Source: an uncultured Lachnospiraceae bacterium (GTDB taxonomy: Bacteria > Bacillota > Clostridia > Lachnospirales > Lachnospiraceae). Taken from it: a stretch of 57,866 bases of DNA. Location of the stretch: contig CAKRJT010000017.1 in the NCBI GenBank assembly GCA_934351925.1, positions 1 through 57,866 of the forward strand, in the 5' to 3' direction. Position numbers and translations under genes: made by a program. A model generated the notes under the pieces. It saw nothing but the letters and a program-made list of their open reading frames with translations. It did not search any database and was not told the origin of the DNA. Shown here piece after piece: positions 40,552 through 49,775 of this stretch (positions are counted from its first letter, which is position 1; each line of letters starts with the position of its first letter).

Positions 40552-42405
40552 ATTCTCAAAATACACGAAGCTGTCTATGGCATCTAAGATATCCTTAAAG
40601 GTATCACGCTCTGCCTCCTCAATATATCTGTTGAGTATTGCCCTCTCGCGCTCACCCTTGTAGCGCCCATAGAAGATATCATACAGATTATGTCCCCTGA
40701 CATATATTCGTATATTCTCCATATTTTCTATGATATCCTCGCGGCTCTCTATCCTTATGCCGAGCCGTTCACACATACTTTTCATGCTCTTTAACTTAAA
40801 AAGATATTCCCTATACTTCGCATAGAGTATGTCGTAGAACTGATCAACACTCTCCACCACGCCGATTTTCGTCATTATCTCCGGGTCAAGAAAATAGTTC
40901 TCAAAAGAATAATACCTGAGTATGAGCACATTCTTCTCCGTAACGCGCGGAAGATTTCCCTTGTCAGCCTTCCCTCTGTCCCTGTAGTAGCCGCAGAGCT
41001 GTCTTTTCAGCTCGTCGGCGTCCTTCGCATCGCCGTCGCGTATCATAAGGAACTGGTCTTTTATATAGAGCTTATTTATGTATTTTAAGTTTGCGTAGGT
41101 CTTGATATTAGTACAACTGTTCGTCGCTATAATTGCAACTCTCCTAAGCTGACCGTCCTCATCATAGGTTTCACTGTAATACTTTCTAAGAAGCAGCGGA
41201 AGTCTGTTCTCATCCTGCTTTCCCTCGACGAAGAAAACGAAGCTGACGTTCATAAGGTCGTTCGCCGAATAGCCGAGGTCGTTTAATATCCGGTCAATGT
41301 CCGGCTTCTCCCTAATCTGAGTGTAGCCCTCTTCATCCCTGTACACCTGTTTAATCTGTCTTGAATTAAAGTTAAATATCATGTTCGGCGAATGAGTTGA
41401 GAAAATAACCTGATTCTTCTTCGAGAGCTTATACAAAATCTCACCCGCGTTCTTCTGTAGCTGCGGATGCAGATAACTCTCCGGGTCCTCAATCATAATG
41501 ATGCACGGAACCTTATCCTCGTCCTCCGCGTAGGTCTCAAGGAGCGACAGAATATACATGCTCTTAAGTCCCTCCCCCATCTCGGATATCGTGTTAGTAA
41601 AGCCCTGCGTCACATTCTCGACGTACACCTGCGGTATCGCGTTACGCATCAGCGCATCGTCAACCTTGAGCTTTAACGTGTCGCGCCCTCCGTTCTTGAT
41701 GAAATTGCTGTTGAGCCTCTCAAGGAAATCCTGCATGTCAAGCCTTGTGAGCTTATACTGAAAAAGCCTTGCCGACTCAAAAAGACTGAGCTCCGATGCC
41801 TTCTTGTTCTCAATCATGCCTATGCACTGAAAACAGTTCTCGCATCTTTTTCCTTCATCGAACATACAGTTTCCGTCAGACAGAAGTTTTAACTCCCTGT
41901 CCCCAAGGAAAATATCCCTCTGCAGCGCCTCAAGTTCCCTGTCATGGGATATGAAATGAAGCGTCGGGAACACCTCAGGGATGTGCCTGTTGTCCTTCTT
42001 AACACCGTCGAAATAGCGGATTTTTCCCTCCGCGTTTGCGATAAAAGTAAAAGACAGCACTCCCTCACTGTCCTGCGCCTCCTTCACATAGGACGGCAGC
42101 TTCGCCCTGAAATCCTTCTCCCACGCTGAATACCTCTTGTAGTGGCTCACCACACCATACCTGTTAAGCAGCACAAGGTCAGCCTGCGTAAGCTCAAGCC
42201 TCACCCCTATCTCAATATTGCTCCCCGCAGTGTTGAAGTCCTCCCTGCGTATCGCATACTGCCCCGCGACAGCCCTTATCGCGTCCAGTATAACCGTCTT
42301 ACCCACACTGTTCTTCCCAACGATGATGAACGCACTCTCGATGTCGCTTATCTCAATGCTCCTTATGGACTTAAAATTTCTGATTGATAACGAAACAATT
42401 CTCAT
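40525..42405 (-). CDS. OLD-like ATPase/TOPRIM protein with Cys4 cluster
   Basis: The 626-residue protein has an ABC-type ATPase (RNFKSIRSIEIS; Walker A GKNSVGKT at 30-37; signature region ISEMGEGLKS; Walker B CIIMIEDPES at 301-310; FSTHSPNMIF). A C-terminal TOPRIM domain follows (FFVEGKQDENRLPLLL with Glu394; MIRDGDAKDAD with Asp457/Asp459). This is the layout of OLD family nucleases, known from phage P2 Old and Gabija GajA. A C-x7-C-x2-C-x2-C cluster (Cys180, 188, 191, 194) inserted in the ATPase probably binds zinc; it is not part of canonical OLD proteins. There is no UvrD-like partner, so not Gabija. Function could be repair or phage defence. Confidence 0.8.
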   Translation of the reverse strand: MRIVSLSIRNFKSIRSIEISDIESAFIIVGKNSVGKTVILDAIRAVAGQYAIRREDFNTAGSNIEIGVRLELTQADLVLLNRYGVVSHYKRYSAWEKDFRAKLPSYVKEAQDSEGVLSFTFIANAEGKIRYFDGVKKDNRHIPEVFPTLHFISHDRELEALQRDIFLGDRELKLLSDGNCMFDEGKRCENCFQCIGMIENKKASELSLFESARLFQYKLTRLDMQDFLERLNSNFIKNGGRDTLKLKVDDALMRNAIPQVYVENVTQGFTNTISEMGEGLKSMYILSLLETYAEDEDKVPCIIMIEDPESYLHPQLQKNAGEILYKLSKKNQVIFSTHSPNMIFNFNSRQIKQVYRDEEGYTQIREKPDIDRILNDLGYSANDLMNVSFVFFVEGKQDENRLPLLLRKYYSETYDEDGQLRRVAIIATNSCTNIKTYANLKYINKLYIKDQFLMIRDGDAKDADELKRQLCGYYRDRGKADKGNLPRVTEKNVLILRYYSFENYFLDPEIMTKIGVVESVDQFYDILYAKYREYLFKLKSMKSMCERLGIRIESREDIIENMENIRIYVRGHNLYDIFYGRYKGERERAILNRYIEEAERDTFKDILDAIDSFVYFENKKTDSREV

Positions 42406-42430
42406 TCCGCATGCTCCCCCTCTATATTAA

Positions 42431-43699
42431 TTAATGTGTGCTCTCCTTCCCGCTGTCAAACTTGTACTTCGAGCCGGTGAAGGTCTGCTCACTGTACAGC
42501 CCGTAGTATCCGCTCATAAGGTAGCCTACCGCGTTGCACACAAGGAAAAACGGTGCAGCCTCGTACCCAAAGAGTTCAAAAGCAATCAGCACAGAAGCCA
42601 CCGGACAGTTCGTCACACAGCAGAACATTCCTATCATTCCCACAGCCGCCGCGCACGACGCAGGAAGCCCGATAAGCTGGCCTGCCACGCAGCCAAGCGT
42701 CGCCCCCACAAAGAAAGTCGGGACAATCTCTCCTCCCTTAAAGCCGCAGCCTATGGCAAGCGCCGTCAAAATCATCTTAAACAGAAATGCCGTATACGCT
42801 GCATCGCCCTCTATCGCGCGCTCTATGACATTCATTCCCGCACCCATATAGTCATCTGTTCCAAGCACCACCGTTATAAGAATTATAATTGCACTTCCGG
42901 CAATTATTCTCAGATATTGATTTTTGATATATCTCTTAAAGTATTTACCTGCATTGTGAAGCATCATGCAGAAGATGACGCTCACACCCGCACAGATTAT
43001 TGCAAGAAGCACCGTTCTTCCCATGTTCAGAACGGTAATCTTCGGAATCTCTTTTATCATAAAAGCCTCAGGGTTAATTCCCATGCTCGCCGAGAAATTG
43101 CTCGCCACAAGCGCCGCAAAAATACATGGCACAAGTGCCGCATAGTACATGATTCCGACCTGCACAACCTCTATCGCGAATATGGCTGCCGCCATCGGAG
43201 TCCCGAACAGTGCCGCAAATGCCGCGCTCATTCCGCACATTATCATGACCTTTCTGTCCTTCTCGTCGAGGCGGATTATTCTCCCAACCAGACTTCCGAG
43301 GCTTCCGCCAAGCTGCAGCGCTGCCCCCTCGCGCCCTACCGACGCACCGAAGAAGTGGCTCACCACCGTCGAAAATATGATAAGCGGTGCAACCCTCGAC
43401 GGTACATCTCCGCCCTTGTGTATCTGTGCAAGTATGAGATTCGTACCCCTGTCGTTCTCGTTGTGCAAAAGCTTATACGCCGTCACGATGATAATTCCGC
43501 CCACCGGCAGAAGCAGTATCAGCCACGGGTGTGCCATTCTAAACGTCGTCACAAAAGTCATCGCCTTGGCAAACAGCGTGCTCACGCCGCCCGCCACAAA
43601 CCCCACAAGCACAGCAAGCGCCAGCCACTTTAACAATATAAGCAGATTCCTCCCTATCGGTTTTAATGTCTTTACAGCATATTCTATTCGTTCACGCAT
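42431..43699 (-). CDS. CLC family anion channel/antiporter, possibly fluoride type
   Basis: ATG 43699 (MRERIEYAVKTLKPIGRN) follows GGAG. The 422-residue protein has about ten membrane segments. Selectivity regions read HKGGDVPSRVAPLIIF, FFGASVGREGAALQLGGSLG with the gating Glu, and FKGGEIVPTFFVGATLG. The usual GSGIP is replaced by GGDVPSR, close to what I recall of fluoride/proton CLC-F exporters (VPxRMAPL ... GREGxAVQ). Fluoride export is therefore plausible but unproven. There is no crcB-type riboswitch upstream; the preceding gene ends 26 bp away. Confidence 0.82.
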   Translation of the reverse strand: MRERIEYAVKTLKPIGRNLLILLKWLALAVLVGFVAGGVSTLFAKAMTFVTTFRMAHPWLILLLPVGGIIIVTAYKLLHNENDRGTNLILAQIHKGGDVPSRVAPLIIFSTVVSHFFGASVGREGAALQLGGSLGSLVGRIIRLDEKDRKVMIMCGMSAAFAALFGTPMAAAIFAIEVVQVGIMYYAALVPCIFAALVASNFSASMGINPEAFMIKEIPKITVLNMGRTVLLAIICAGVSVIFCMMLHNAGKYFKRYIKNQYLRIIAGSAIIILITVVLGTDDYMGAGMNVIERAIEGDAAYTAFLFKMILTALAIGCGFKGGEIVPTFFVGATLGCVAGQLIGLPASCAAAVGMIGMFCCVTNCPVASVLIAFELFGYEAAPFFLVCNAVGYLMSGYYGLYSEQTFTGSKYKFDSGKESTH

Positions 43700-43725
43700 C
43701 TTTTTTCTCCATTTCGGGCAATAAA

Positions 43726-45417
43726 TCACCCAATCAATACTTTTTTCCCTTCAAAGGCAAACCCGTATTTGCGGATATGCTCAGCCGGGATTCCCTTAGC
43801 AGTCAGAGCTGCCTCATACTGCTTCTCTTCTATCTGTTCAAGTGCAGACTGCACCGTTTCTTTAAGTGAAGCTTCGTCCTCACTGTCATGTACCTTAAAT
43901 TCCAGAATAATTGCATCATGTTTCCCCGGCTCCTTCGGCTCTATGACCACGTCATATCGCCCAAAACCGCTCTCCCTGTTGGAAGTAATGAGGTATTCCT
44001 CCGCCAAATCCACAATAAGCCCCAGAACAAAACCATGATAAAACCTCTCCGGCTCATCGTAAGAAGGGTGCTTTCCCGTGTCAAAATAGCTGAACGTCTG
44101 CAAGGCAACACGGTTCATGTAGACATTCATCGCCTTTTTGTCGCCGATAAGCAGGGCTTTTACAAAATTGTTATAGTCTGTCTTGGTTCTGTCAAACCAA
44201 CTTCTGACCATGGCATAAAACATATCCTTTACTTCTTCGTTAGTAAGACAAAGCTCATATAACGTTTCCTGTCCCGCCGTTCTTTTTTCCTCATAACTTA
44301 GCACCTTCAAATAACCGCTTGCAAGCAAAAGGCTGAAAATGGCATCATCATTATAGTCCAACTGATTATACACAATCTGCTCATCTATAGGACAATGAAT
44401 ACTTTTTCCTTCAAGCAGGTCCCCAAAATAATTTTTCACATACTCGTTTCCTTCACGGACAAGCTTGTTGATAAGTCCATTTCCGCTGGTGTTTGCCCAG
44501 TAAGTGTCTATTTTACCCTTAGCGAGAAAATTTAGTATTGACCATGGATTGTATATATCTCGTTTACTTCCGAAAATAAATCCATCATACCAGCGTTTTA
44601 CTTCATCCTTTTTATCCACATATCCGCACTCTGTAAGCGCATCAAATACCTCTTTTTCAGTAAAGCCAAAGGCTGCTGAATATTTATTTGAGGTCGTCGT
44701 AACCACTTCAAGATTATTCAAATCAGAAAAAATGGACTCCTTGCTGACCCTTGTAATTCCCGTCATAATTCCACGCTCCATATACGGATTGGTCTTAAAT
44801 GTGGAATTAAATAAGCTGCGTGTAAAGCAGACCAGCTTATCCCAGAACCTGTGAACATAAGCTTCCTGCATCGGTGTATCATACTCGTCTAAAAGAATTA
44901 TCGCTTTCCTGCCGTAATAACGGGACAAATAATCTGATAACTGATACAGTGCAAATGTTATGTCGCTATCTCCCACATCAACAGACAAAATCCGGTCATA
45001 ATAAGCCCTGTCAGCATCTGTCAGCACATCACTTTCCTTTAAGAATATATACTTGATATACAGATTTCGTATAACCTGACAAATTTTTTCCCTTGTCACT
45101 ACATAGTCTGCTTCCTTTATGCTTGCAAATGAAAGGCTGATCACAGGATAGGTTCCCTGAAGCTTTCTATATCTGCCTTCTCCCCAAATACAAAGTCCGT
45201 CAAACAAATCTCCCCTGTCTGCATAATTTACAGAGAAAAACTGTTCCACCATACTCAGATTCAAGGTTTTTCCAAACCTCCTCGGACGTGTGATAAGCGT
45301 CACATCATCCCCACTATCCCACCATTCTTTTATGAACGCTGTCTTATCAATATAAAAATAGTTTTCTTCTCTTATCTTGTCAAAACTCTGTATCCCTATC
45401 GCTACATTCCTTGCCAT
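43726..45417 (-). CDS. AAA-ATPase-like / PD-(D/E)XK nuclease family protein, copy 1
   Basis: The 563-residue protein begins with the AAA-ATPase_like signature (FYIDKTAFIKEWWD; Walker A TRPRRFGKTLNLSM; Walker B AIILLDEYDTPMQEAY; GITRVSKESIFSDLNN). It ends in a PD-(D/E)XK nuclease-like domain (GFGRYDVVIEPKE ... AIILEFKVHDSEDE, giving D...ExK). Such genes are abundant and multicopy in gut Firmicutes and Bacteroidetes; their role is unknown, with ideas ranging from mobile elements to defence. A second divergent copy lies at 56124-57695. Forward-strand DNA in this range is a shadow. Confidence 0.88.
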   Translation of the reverse strand: MARNVAIGIQSFDKIREENYFYIDKTAFIKEWWDSGDDVTLITRPRRFGKTLNLSMVEQFFSVNYADRGDLFDGLCIWGEGRYRKLQGTYPVISLSFASIKEADYVVTREKICQVIRNLYIKYIFLKESDVLTDADRAYYDRILSVDVGDSDITFALYQLSDYLSRYYGRKAIILLDEYDTPMQEAYVHRFWDKLVCFTRSLFNSTFKTNPYMERGIMTGITRVSKESIFSDLNNLEVVTTTSNKYSAAFGFTEKEVFDALTECGYVDKKDEVKRWYDGFIFGSKRDIYNPWSILNFLAKGKIDTYWANTSGNGLINKLVREGNEYVKNYFGDLLEGKSIHCPIDEQIVYNQLDYNDDAIFSLLLASGYLKVLSYEEKRTAGQETLYELCLTNEEVKDMFYAMVRSWFDRTKTDYNNFVKALLIGDKKAMNVYMNRVALQTFSYFDTGKHPSYDEPERFYHGFVLGLIVDLAEEYLITSNRESGFGRYDVVIEPKEPGKHDAIILEFKVHDSEDEASLKETVQSALEQIEEKQYEAALTAKGIPAEHIRKYGFAFEGKKVLIG

Positions 45418-45493
45418 GCTCCCCCTCCTGACACTTTAATCTGAGCAGATAATTCCAATACAAGCACGAACCGGCTCATTACACGCACATAAC

Positions 45494-45531
45494 AAAAATC
45501 CGTTATACCTATATCTTAGTATAACGGATTT
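45494..45531 (-). terminator. Terminator of gdhA
   Basis: Reverse strand AAATCCGTTATAC pairs with GTATAACGGATTT, followed by TTGTTATG. It lies 46 bp past the gdhA stop. Confidence 0.8.
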
Positions 45532-45576
45532 CTGCGTTATTTACAATTATGTTTTATAATTCAAACCTTGCGTATC

Positions 45577-46935
45577 TTAGTACACACCCTGTGCCAGCAT
45601 AGCATCAACAACCTTCTCGAAGCCTGCGATATTAGCGCCTGCAACATAGTCTGTCTGTCCGCCTGCTGTTGCATTGTATCTCTTAGCAGCATCACTGATG
45701 TTAGCGTAGATTGTCTCCATTATACCCTTGAGCTTGCCGTCAACCTCCTCGAAGGTCCAGGAAAGTCTCTCAGAGTTCTGGCTCATCTCCAATGCGGATG
45801 TCGCAACACCGCCTGCGTTGGCAGCCTTGCCGCCTACGAACAGTACGCCGTTAGCCTGTAAGTACTTGGTAGCCTCAAGAGTTGTAGGCATGTTAGCGCC
45901 TTCTGTAACAGATGTTACACCGTTAGCCACGAGCATCTTAGCGTCCTCGATGTCAAGCTCGTTCTGTGTTGCACATGGAAGAGCTAAATCTACCTTGTAC
46001 TGCCATACACCGTGCTCACCGTTCTTCTTCTCATGGTACTCTGCCGATGGACGCGCTGCCGCATACTCTGTAAGACGGGCACGCTTAACTTCCTTAACCT
46101 CCTTAAGAAGTGCAACGTCAATTCCCTCAGGATCATAAACCCAGCCTGTTGAATCTGAGCAGGTAACAACCTTAGCGCCAAGCTGGTGTGCCTTCTCAAT
46201 AGCGTAGATTGCAACATTACCTGAACCTGATACAGCACAGGTCTTGCCTGCGATGTCGATGCCGTGATCCTTAAGAAGTGCGTTTGTCAAATATAAAAGA
46301 CCATAACCTGTAGCCTGTGTACGCGCGAGTGAACCGCCGTAGGAAAGTCCCTTACCTGTGAGCACACCCTCGTAGCAGCCACGGATTCTCTTATACTGAC
46401 CAAACATAAATCCAATCTCTCTTGCGCCTGTACCGATATCACCTGCCGGTACATCAACATCTGCACCGATATACTTATAAAGCTCTGTCATGAAGCTCTG
46501 GCAGAATGCCATAATCTCTCTGTCTGACTTTCCCTTAGGGTCGAAATCAGAACCACCCTTACCGCCGCCTATAGGAAGTGTTGTGAGCGAGTTCTTAAAT
46601 ACCTGCTCAAAACCAAGGAACTTGATAATACCTAAGTTAACAGATGGATGAAGTCTCAAACCGCCCTTGTATGGTCCAATGGCATTATTAAACTGTACAC
46701 GGAAGCCTCTGTTGACCTGAACCTGTCCCTTATCATCTACCCAAGGTACACGGAACATAACCTGGCGATCAGGCTCAGTAATTCTCTCGAGGATTGCATT
46801 CCTTCTGTAGAGTTCCTCATTCGCATCGATAACAGGTCTGAGTGAATCAAGCACCTCTGTTACAGCCTGAAGAAACTCCGGCTCTGATGCATTCTTCTCT
46901 TTAACTTTTGCGAGTACTTCATCAACGTATGACAT
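45577..46935 (-). CDS. gdhA: Glutamate dehydrogenase, hexameric, probably NADP-specific
   Basis: GdhA interconverts 2-oxoglutarate plus ammonia and glutamate, an entry point for ammonia assimilation. The 452-residue protein has FRVQFNNAIGPYKGGLRLHP, the catalytic-lysine segment TLPIGGGKGGSDFDPKGKSD, DVPAGDIGTGAREIGFMFGQ and the Rossmann loop CAVSGSGNVAIYAIEKAHQL followed by SDSTGWVYD. The Ser after the second strand of the dinucleotide fold, rather than an acid, suits NADPH, so a biosynthetic role is likely. It is monocistronic, with its own promoter and terminator. AGGAGG precedes the ATG. Confidence 0.96.
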   Translation of the reverse strand: MSYVDEVLAKVKEKNASEPEFLQAVTEVLDSLRPVIDANEELYRRNAILERITEPDRQVMFRVPWVDDKGQVQVNRGFRVQFNNAIGPYKGGLRLHPSVNLGIIKFLGFEQVFKNSLTTLPIGGGKGGSDFDPKGKSDREIMAFCQSFMTELYKYIGADVDVPAGDIGTGAREIGFMFGQYKRIRGCYEGVLTGKGLSYGGSLARTQATGYGLLYLTNALLKDHGIDIAGKTCAVSGSGNVAIYAIEKAHQLGAKVVTCSDSTGWVYDPEGIDVALLKEVKEVKRARLTEYAAARPSAEYHEKKNGEHGVWQYKVDLALPCATQNELDIEDAKMLVANGVTSVTEGANMPTTLEATKYLQANGVLFVGGKAANAGGVATSALEMSQNSERLSWTFEEVDGKLKGIMETIYANISDAAKRYNATAGGQTDYVAGANIAGFEKVVDAMLAQGVY

Positions 46936-47012
46936 AAAATTATACCTCCTAAAAGTAATATTAGCACAAGCTAATTCACGACAAAGCTCTCTTCACTTTG
47001 CTCTGTTAATGC

Positions 47013-47041
47013 ATTATACAATAAAAGTAAATCATCCGCAA
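47013..47041 (-). promoter_or_regulatory. gdhA promoter
   Basis: Reverse-strand TTGCGG (47036-47041), 17 bp, TATAAT (47013-47018). The leader has a CAAAG/CTTTG stem and AGGAGG before the ATG. Confidence 0.7.
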
Positions 47042-47089
47042 TAAAAAAATTTATATTATAAAATAAAATGCACCTTTTTGTTTACCGCT

Positions 47090-48157
47090 TCATTTTATTA
47101 AGTTTTTGACGCCATGCGCTTTCATCCATTCTGTCCACAGCTTATAATATTCAGCTTTCAGATGAATCCCGTCATAACTATAGTCGCCTATAACACCCCC
47201 GCTGCCGTCATCCACACACTCATTCATGTCAAGATAAAACACATCCTCACCATTCGCAATTGCCGCTGCTGCATTGTTTCTCGCATCTATATTGTCGTTA
47301 TTAAAGACATCACTCGCATTGGAGTACTGGGTCGTAACATGCATCATACCTATTATAAAGATGACGGCATCCGGCTGGAGCTGCCTTATCGTCGCAATAT
47401 CCTGCCCATAAGCCTTCGCATACTCCTCAGCATTCTTGTCCCCAAGCTCATTTACACCTACCATCATGTATATGTGCGAATACTGTTTTTTCGCCAGCCC
47501 GCTCTTCAGGTCATATGCTCCGGCACTGTCACCATTAAATGAAAGCTTTCTGTCCATTATATCATACACTGTGGCTCCCGGCTTGTAGTAAAAATCAGCC
47601 TCCCTCAGGTCTCCGTAAAAATACAGCCCCTCCATGCGCGAGTCGCCTATAAAGCAGGCATCAGAAAAATAGTCATTGTCAACCTGCACATATTCAAGGT
47701 CTGAGGTGAGCGCCAGCGTGTCAAAATCGCTATAATAGCCTGACCTTGCATGCCTCATACCGGTTGTCACATACTCCACCTTCCCTGAAAATTCCGAAAC
47801 GGCTTCTTCAGATTCCGAAGGCTCCTCTGCTGTCATCGCGCCGGTATCTTCCATTCCTGCACCGTCCGCACCGCTCCCGGAAATATCAGTCTTAACCACA
47901 GCCTCCGTCATCTTCTCGGACGTTACCTCCGGCTTCATCTCCTCCGTCGCTTCCACCACTTCATCATCAACGGCATTGCCATTTCCTGCATAGTTGTAAT
48001 CATGGGTAAAAAGCGACACGAAAATCGGCCGTGCCCAGGATACATCATTTTTAAGCCTGCCGCTTCTCACTCCGACAAAACTAATTATATATATTACAAC
48101 GGCTGACAAAAGCAGCATCCATGTAAAAGAACATTGTCTTATAAATTTCACTGCCAT
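47090..48157 (-). CDS. SGNH/GDSL-type hydrolase, membrane-anchored
   Basis: ATG 48157 (MAVKFIRQCSFTWML) is chosen; the longer frame to 48352 overlaps the MBOAT gene. The 355-residue protein has one N-terminal membrane segment (MLLLSAVVIYIISFVGV), a disordered Glu/Thr/Ser linker (about 60-140), then an extracellular SGNH domain. The nucleophile is in CFIGDSRMEGLYFYG, the Asn in MMVGVNELGDKNAEE, and the Asp/His dyad in YSYDGIHLKAEYYKLW. It starts 23 bp after an MBOAT gene. Such pairs (AlgI/AlgJ- or PatA/PatB-like) move acyl groups across the membrane and onto cell-surface sugars. Confidence 0.88.
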   Translation of the reverse strand: MAVKFIRQCSFTWMLLLSAVVIYIISFVGVRSGRLKNDVSWARPIFVSLFTHDYNYAGNGNAVDDEVVEATEEMKPEVTSEKMTEAVVKTDISGSGADGAGMEDTGAMTAEEPSESEEAVSEFSGKVEYVTTGMRHARSGYYSDFDTLALTSDLEYVQVDNDYFSDACFIGDSRMEGLYFYGDLREADFYYKPGATVYDIMDRKLSFNGDSAGAYDLKSGLAKKQYSHIYMMVGVNELGDKNAEEYAKAYGQDIATIRQLQPDAVIFIIGMMHVTTQYSNASDVFNNDNIDARNNAAAAIANGEDVFYLDMNECVDDGSGGVIGDYSYDGIHLKAEYYKLWTEWMKAHGVKNLIK

Positions 48158-48180
48158 AGCCCATACCCCCTTTGTATACT

Positions 48181-49575
48181 TTAAAATCTGAAATATAAAA
48201 ACGGATTGCTCTTCTGTATTGTAATCTGATAGACGCATAGCCAGAACAGCACAACCAGCATAAGCTTTAAAAGCACATTGCGCCTGTATTTTCTTATGAG
48301 CTTCATCGGAAGCGGTGTCGAGCAGATAACGCAGATGAGAAGGAGCCACCAATAACTTCCCAGCAGACTCATGAACTTATCCGCACCTCCAATTGAGCCC
48401 CCCAGCGATGCCGCACCCCCGAACATTCTGTGCAGGTACAGCTTTAATTCACCCAAATCGGTGATGTTAAAAATCACCCACGACACCGGAATTATAAGGA
48501 GCATATATATATGCCCTACGATTCGGTGTTTTTTCAGAAAATCCAGATAAAAAAGTTTCTCTGACACTATCAGCACGAAGAAAAACATTCCCCATATTAT
48601 AAAATTCCACGCTGCACCGTGCCACAATCCCGTGAGGAGCCAGACAATGAAGATGTTGAGAACCATTCTTGCCCTTCCCCTTTTGCTTCCCCCAAGTGGT
48701 ATATAGACATATTCGCGGAACCATCTTCCGAGGGTTATATGCCATCTTCGCCAAAACTCCGTCACCGACACGGCGCAGTACGGGTTGGAAAAATTCTCGG
48801 GAAATCTGAAGCCAAGCATATAGCCAAGCCCCATAGCCATGAGCGAGTACCCGAAAAAATCAAAATATATCTGCATTGTGTAGCCCCATGCCCCAAGCCA
48901 GGCAGCAGCGGTATCTATTCCCATCACCCCCGCCACCATCACATCGTTCCACAGGGAGGCAATCCTGTTTGCGAGCATGACCTTGTATACGAGTCCTATT
49001 ACAAACAGCATCATGCCCCATTCTATATCGGCAAACCGTACTCTCCTGCTTTTTAACTGAGGCCTGACCTCGTCGAAGCTGACAATCGGTCCCGCTATGA
49101 GCTGCGGAAACATGCTGATATACGCGGCGACCTCTATCACATTTCTGCATGCATTGTATTTTTTTCTGTATACATCTATTATGTAGGACATAATCTGGAA
49201 AGTATAAAAACTTATTCCCAGAGGCAGTACAAGGTCTATTTCCAAAGCCTCCGCACCCACCAGCCTGCATATATTTTCCATAAAGAAGTTCAGGTATTTA
49301 AAAAAGAAAAGCACGCCCAGGTCAATTCCCACCGCCAGCGTTAAAAAAAATACTGCGCCCCGTTTTCCCCGGCTGTCTGATATTTTTAGTGCAAGAAAGT
49401 AGTTTATCAGTATGGACGCTATCATAAGAAACACATATATGGGTTCTCCGACTGCATAGAATACAAGACTTCCGACCACCAGCACATAATTCCTGTAACG
49501 CGACGGAGTTGCAAAATATGCCAGAAAAAAAATAGGTAAAAAACGAAATATAAACTCAAGACCGGAAAAAACCAT
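48181..49575 (-). CDS. MBOAT family O-acyltransferase (AlgI/DltB/PatA-like)
   Basis: The 464-residue polytopic protein starts MVFSGLEFIFRFLPIFFLAY. It shows LPLGISFYTFQIMSYIIDVY, YFDFFGYSLMAMGLGYMLGF, FWRRWHITLGRWFREYVYIP and the catalytic histidine in LLTGLWHGAAWNFIIWGMFF, all typical of AlgI-type MBOAT enzymes. It passes acetyl groups through the membrane to an extracellular partner, here very likely the SGNH protein encoded next. The acceptor (peptidoglycan or other glycan) is unknown. The WalR-like sites upstream favour a wall substrate. Confidence 0.92.
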   Translation of the reverse strand: MVFSGLEFIFRFLPIFFLAYFATPSRYRNYVLVVGSLVFYAVGEPIYVFLMIASILINYFLALKISDSRGKRGAVFFLTLAVGIDLGVLFFFKYLNFFMENICRLVGAEALEIDLVLPLGISFYTFQIMSYIIDVYRKKYNACRNVIEVAAYISMFPQLIAGPIVSFDEVRPQLKSRRVRFADIEWGMMLFVIGLVYKVMLANRIASLWNDVMVAGVMGIDTAAAWLGAWGYTMQIYFDFFGYSLMAMGLGYMLGFRFPENFSNPYCAVSVTEFWRRWHITLGRWFREYVYIPLGGSKRGRARMVLNIFIVWLLTGLWHGAAWNFIIWGMFFFVLIVSEKLFYLDFLKKHRIVGHIYMLLIIPVSWVIFNITDLGELKLYLHRMFGGAASLGGSIGGADKFMSLLGSYWWLLLICVICSTPLPMKLIRKYRRNVLLKLMLVVLFWLCVYQITIQKSNPFLYFRF

Positions 49576-49656
49576 GTTTCATAATGCCCCTTTATCCTCT
49601 GCTCTCAACCGAGCTTTCTTACTCTAAGTTATTGTATCACAAATTAACAAATAATA

Positions 49657-49724
49657 TGTTACATTTGTTTTAAACTTTGTTACATTAAAGTTAATAATTG
49701 TTACTTTTTTGTTAAGTATGTTAC
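49657..49724. promoter_or_regulatory. Phased array of WalR-type hexamers upstream of the MBOAT gene
   Basis: Forward-strand hexamers are TGTTAC 49657, TGTTAC 49678, AGTTAA 49689, TGTTAC 49699, TGTTAA 49710 and TGTTAC 49719, spaced 21, 11, 10, 11 and 9 bp, all on one helix face. TGTTAC(49699)-N5-TGTTAA(49710) matches the WalR consensus exactly and is the same sequence class as the box at 12547. The array lies 82-149 bp upstream of the MBOAT start. Confidence 0.6.
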
Positions 49725-49775
49725 ATTATCGCTTAACAAATTATAATAGGAATTTTAACGAAATTTCTTAACAAT

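Noticed and set aside
40525..42405. Gabija defence system
   Set aside because: GajA-like ATPase/TOPRIM is present but no GajB helicase is adjacent.
42434..43633. 399-residue forward ORF over the CLC gene
   Set aside because: Basic, His/Arg-rich composition typical of an antisense shadow; the reverse strand encodes a clear CLC protein.
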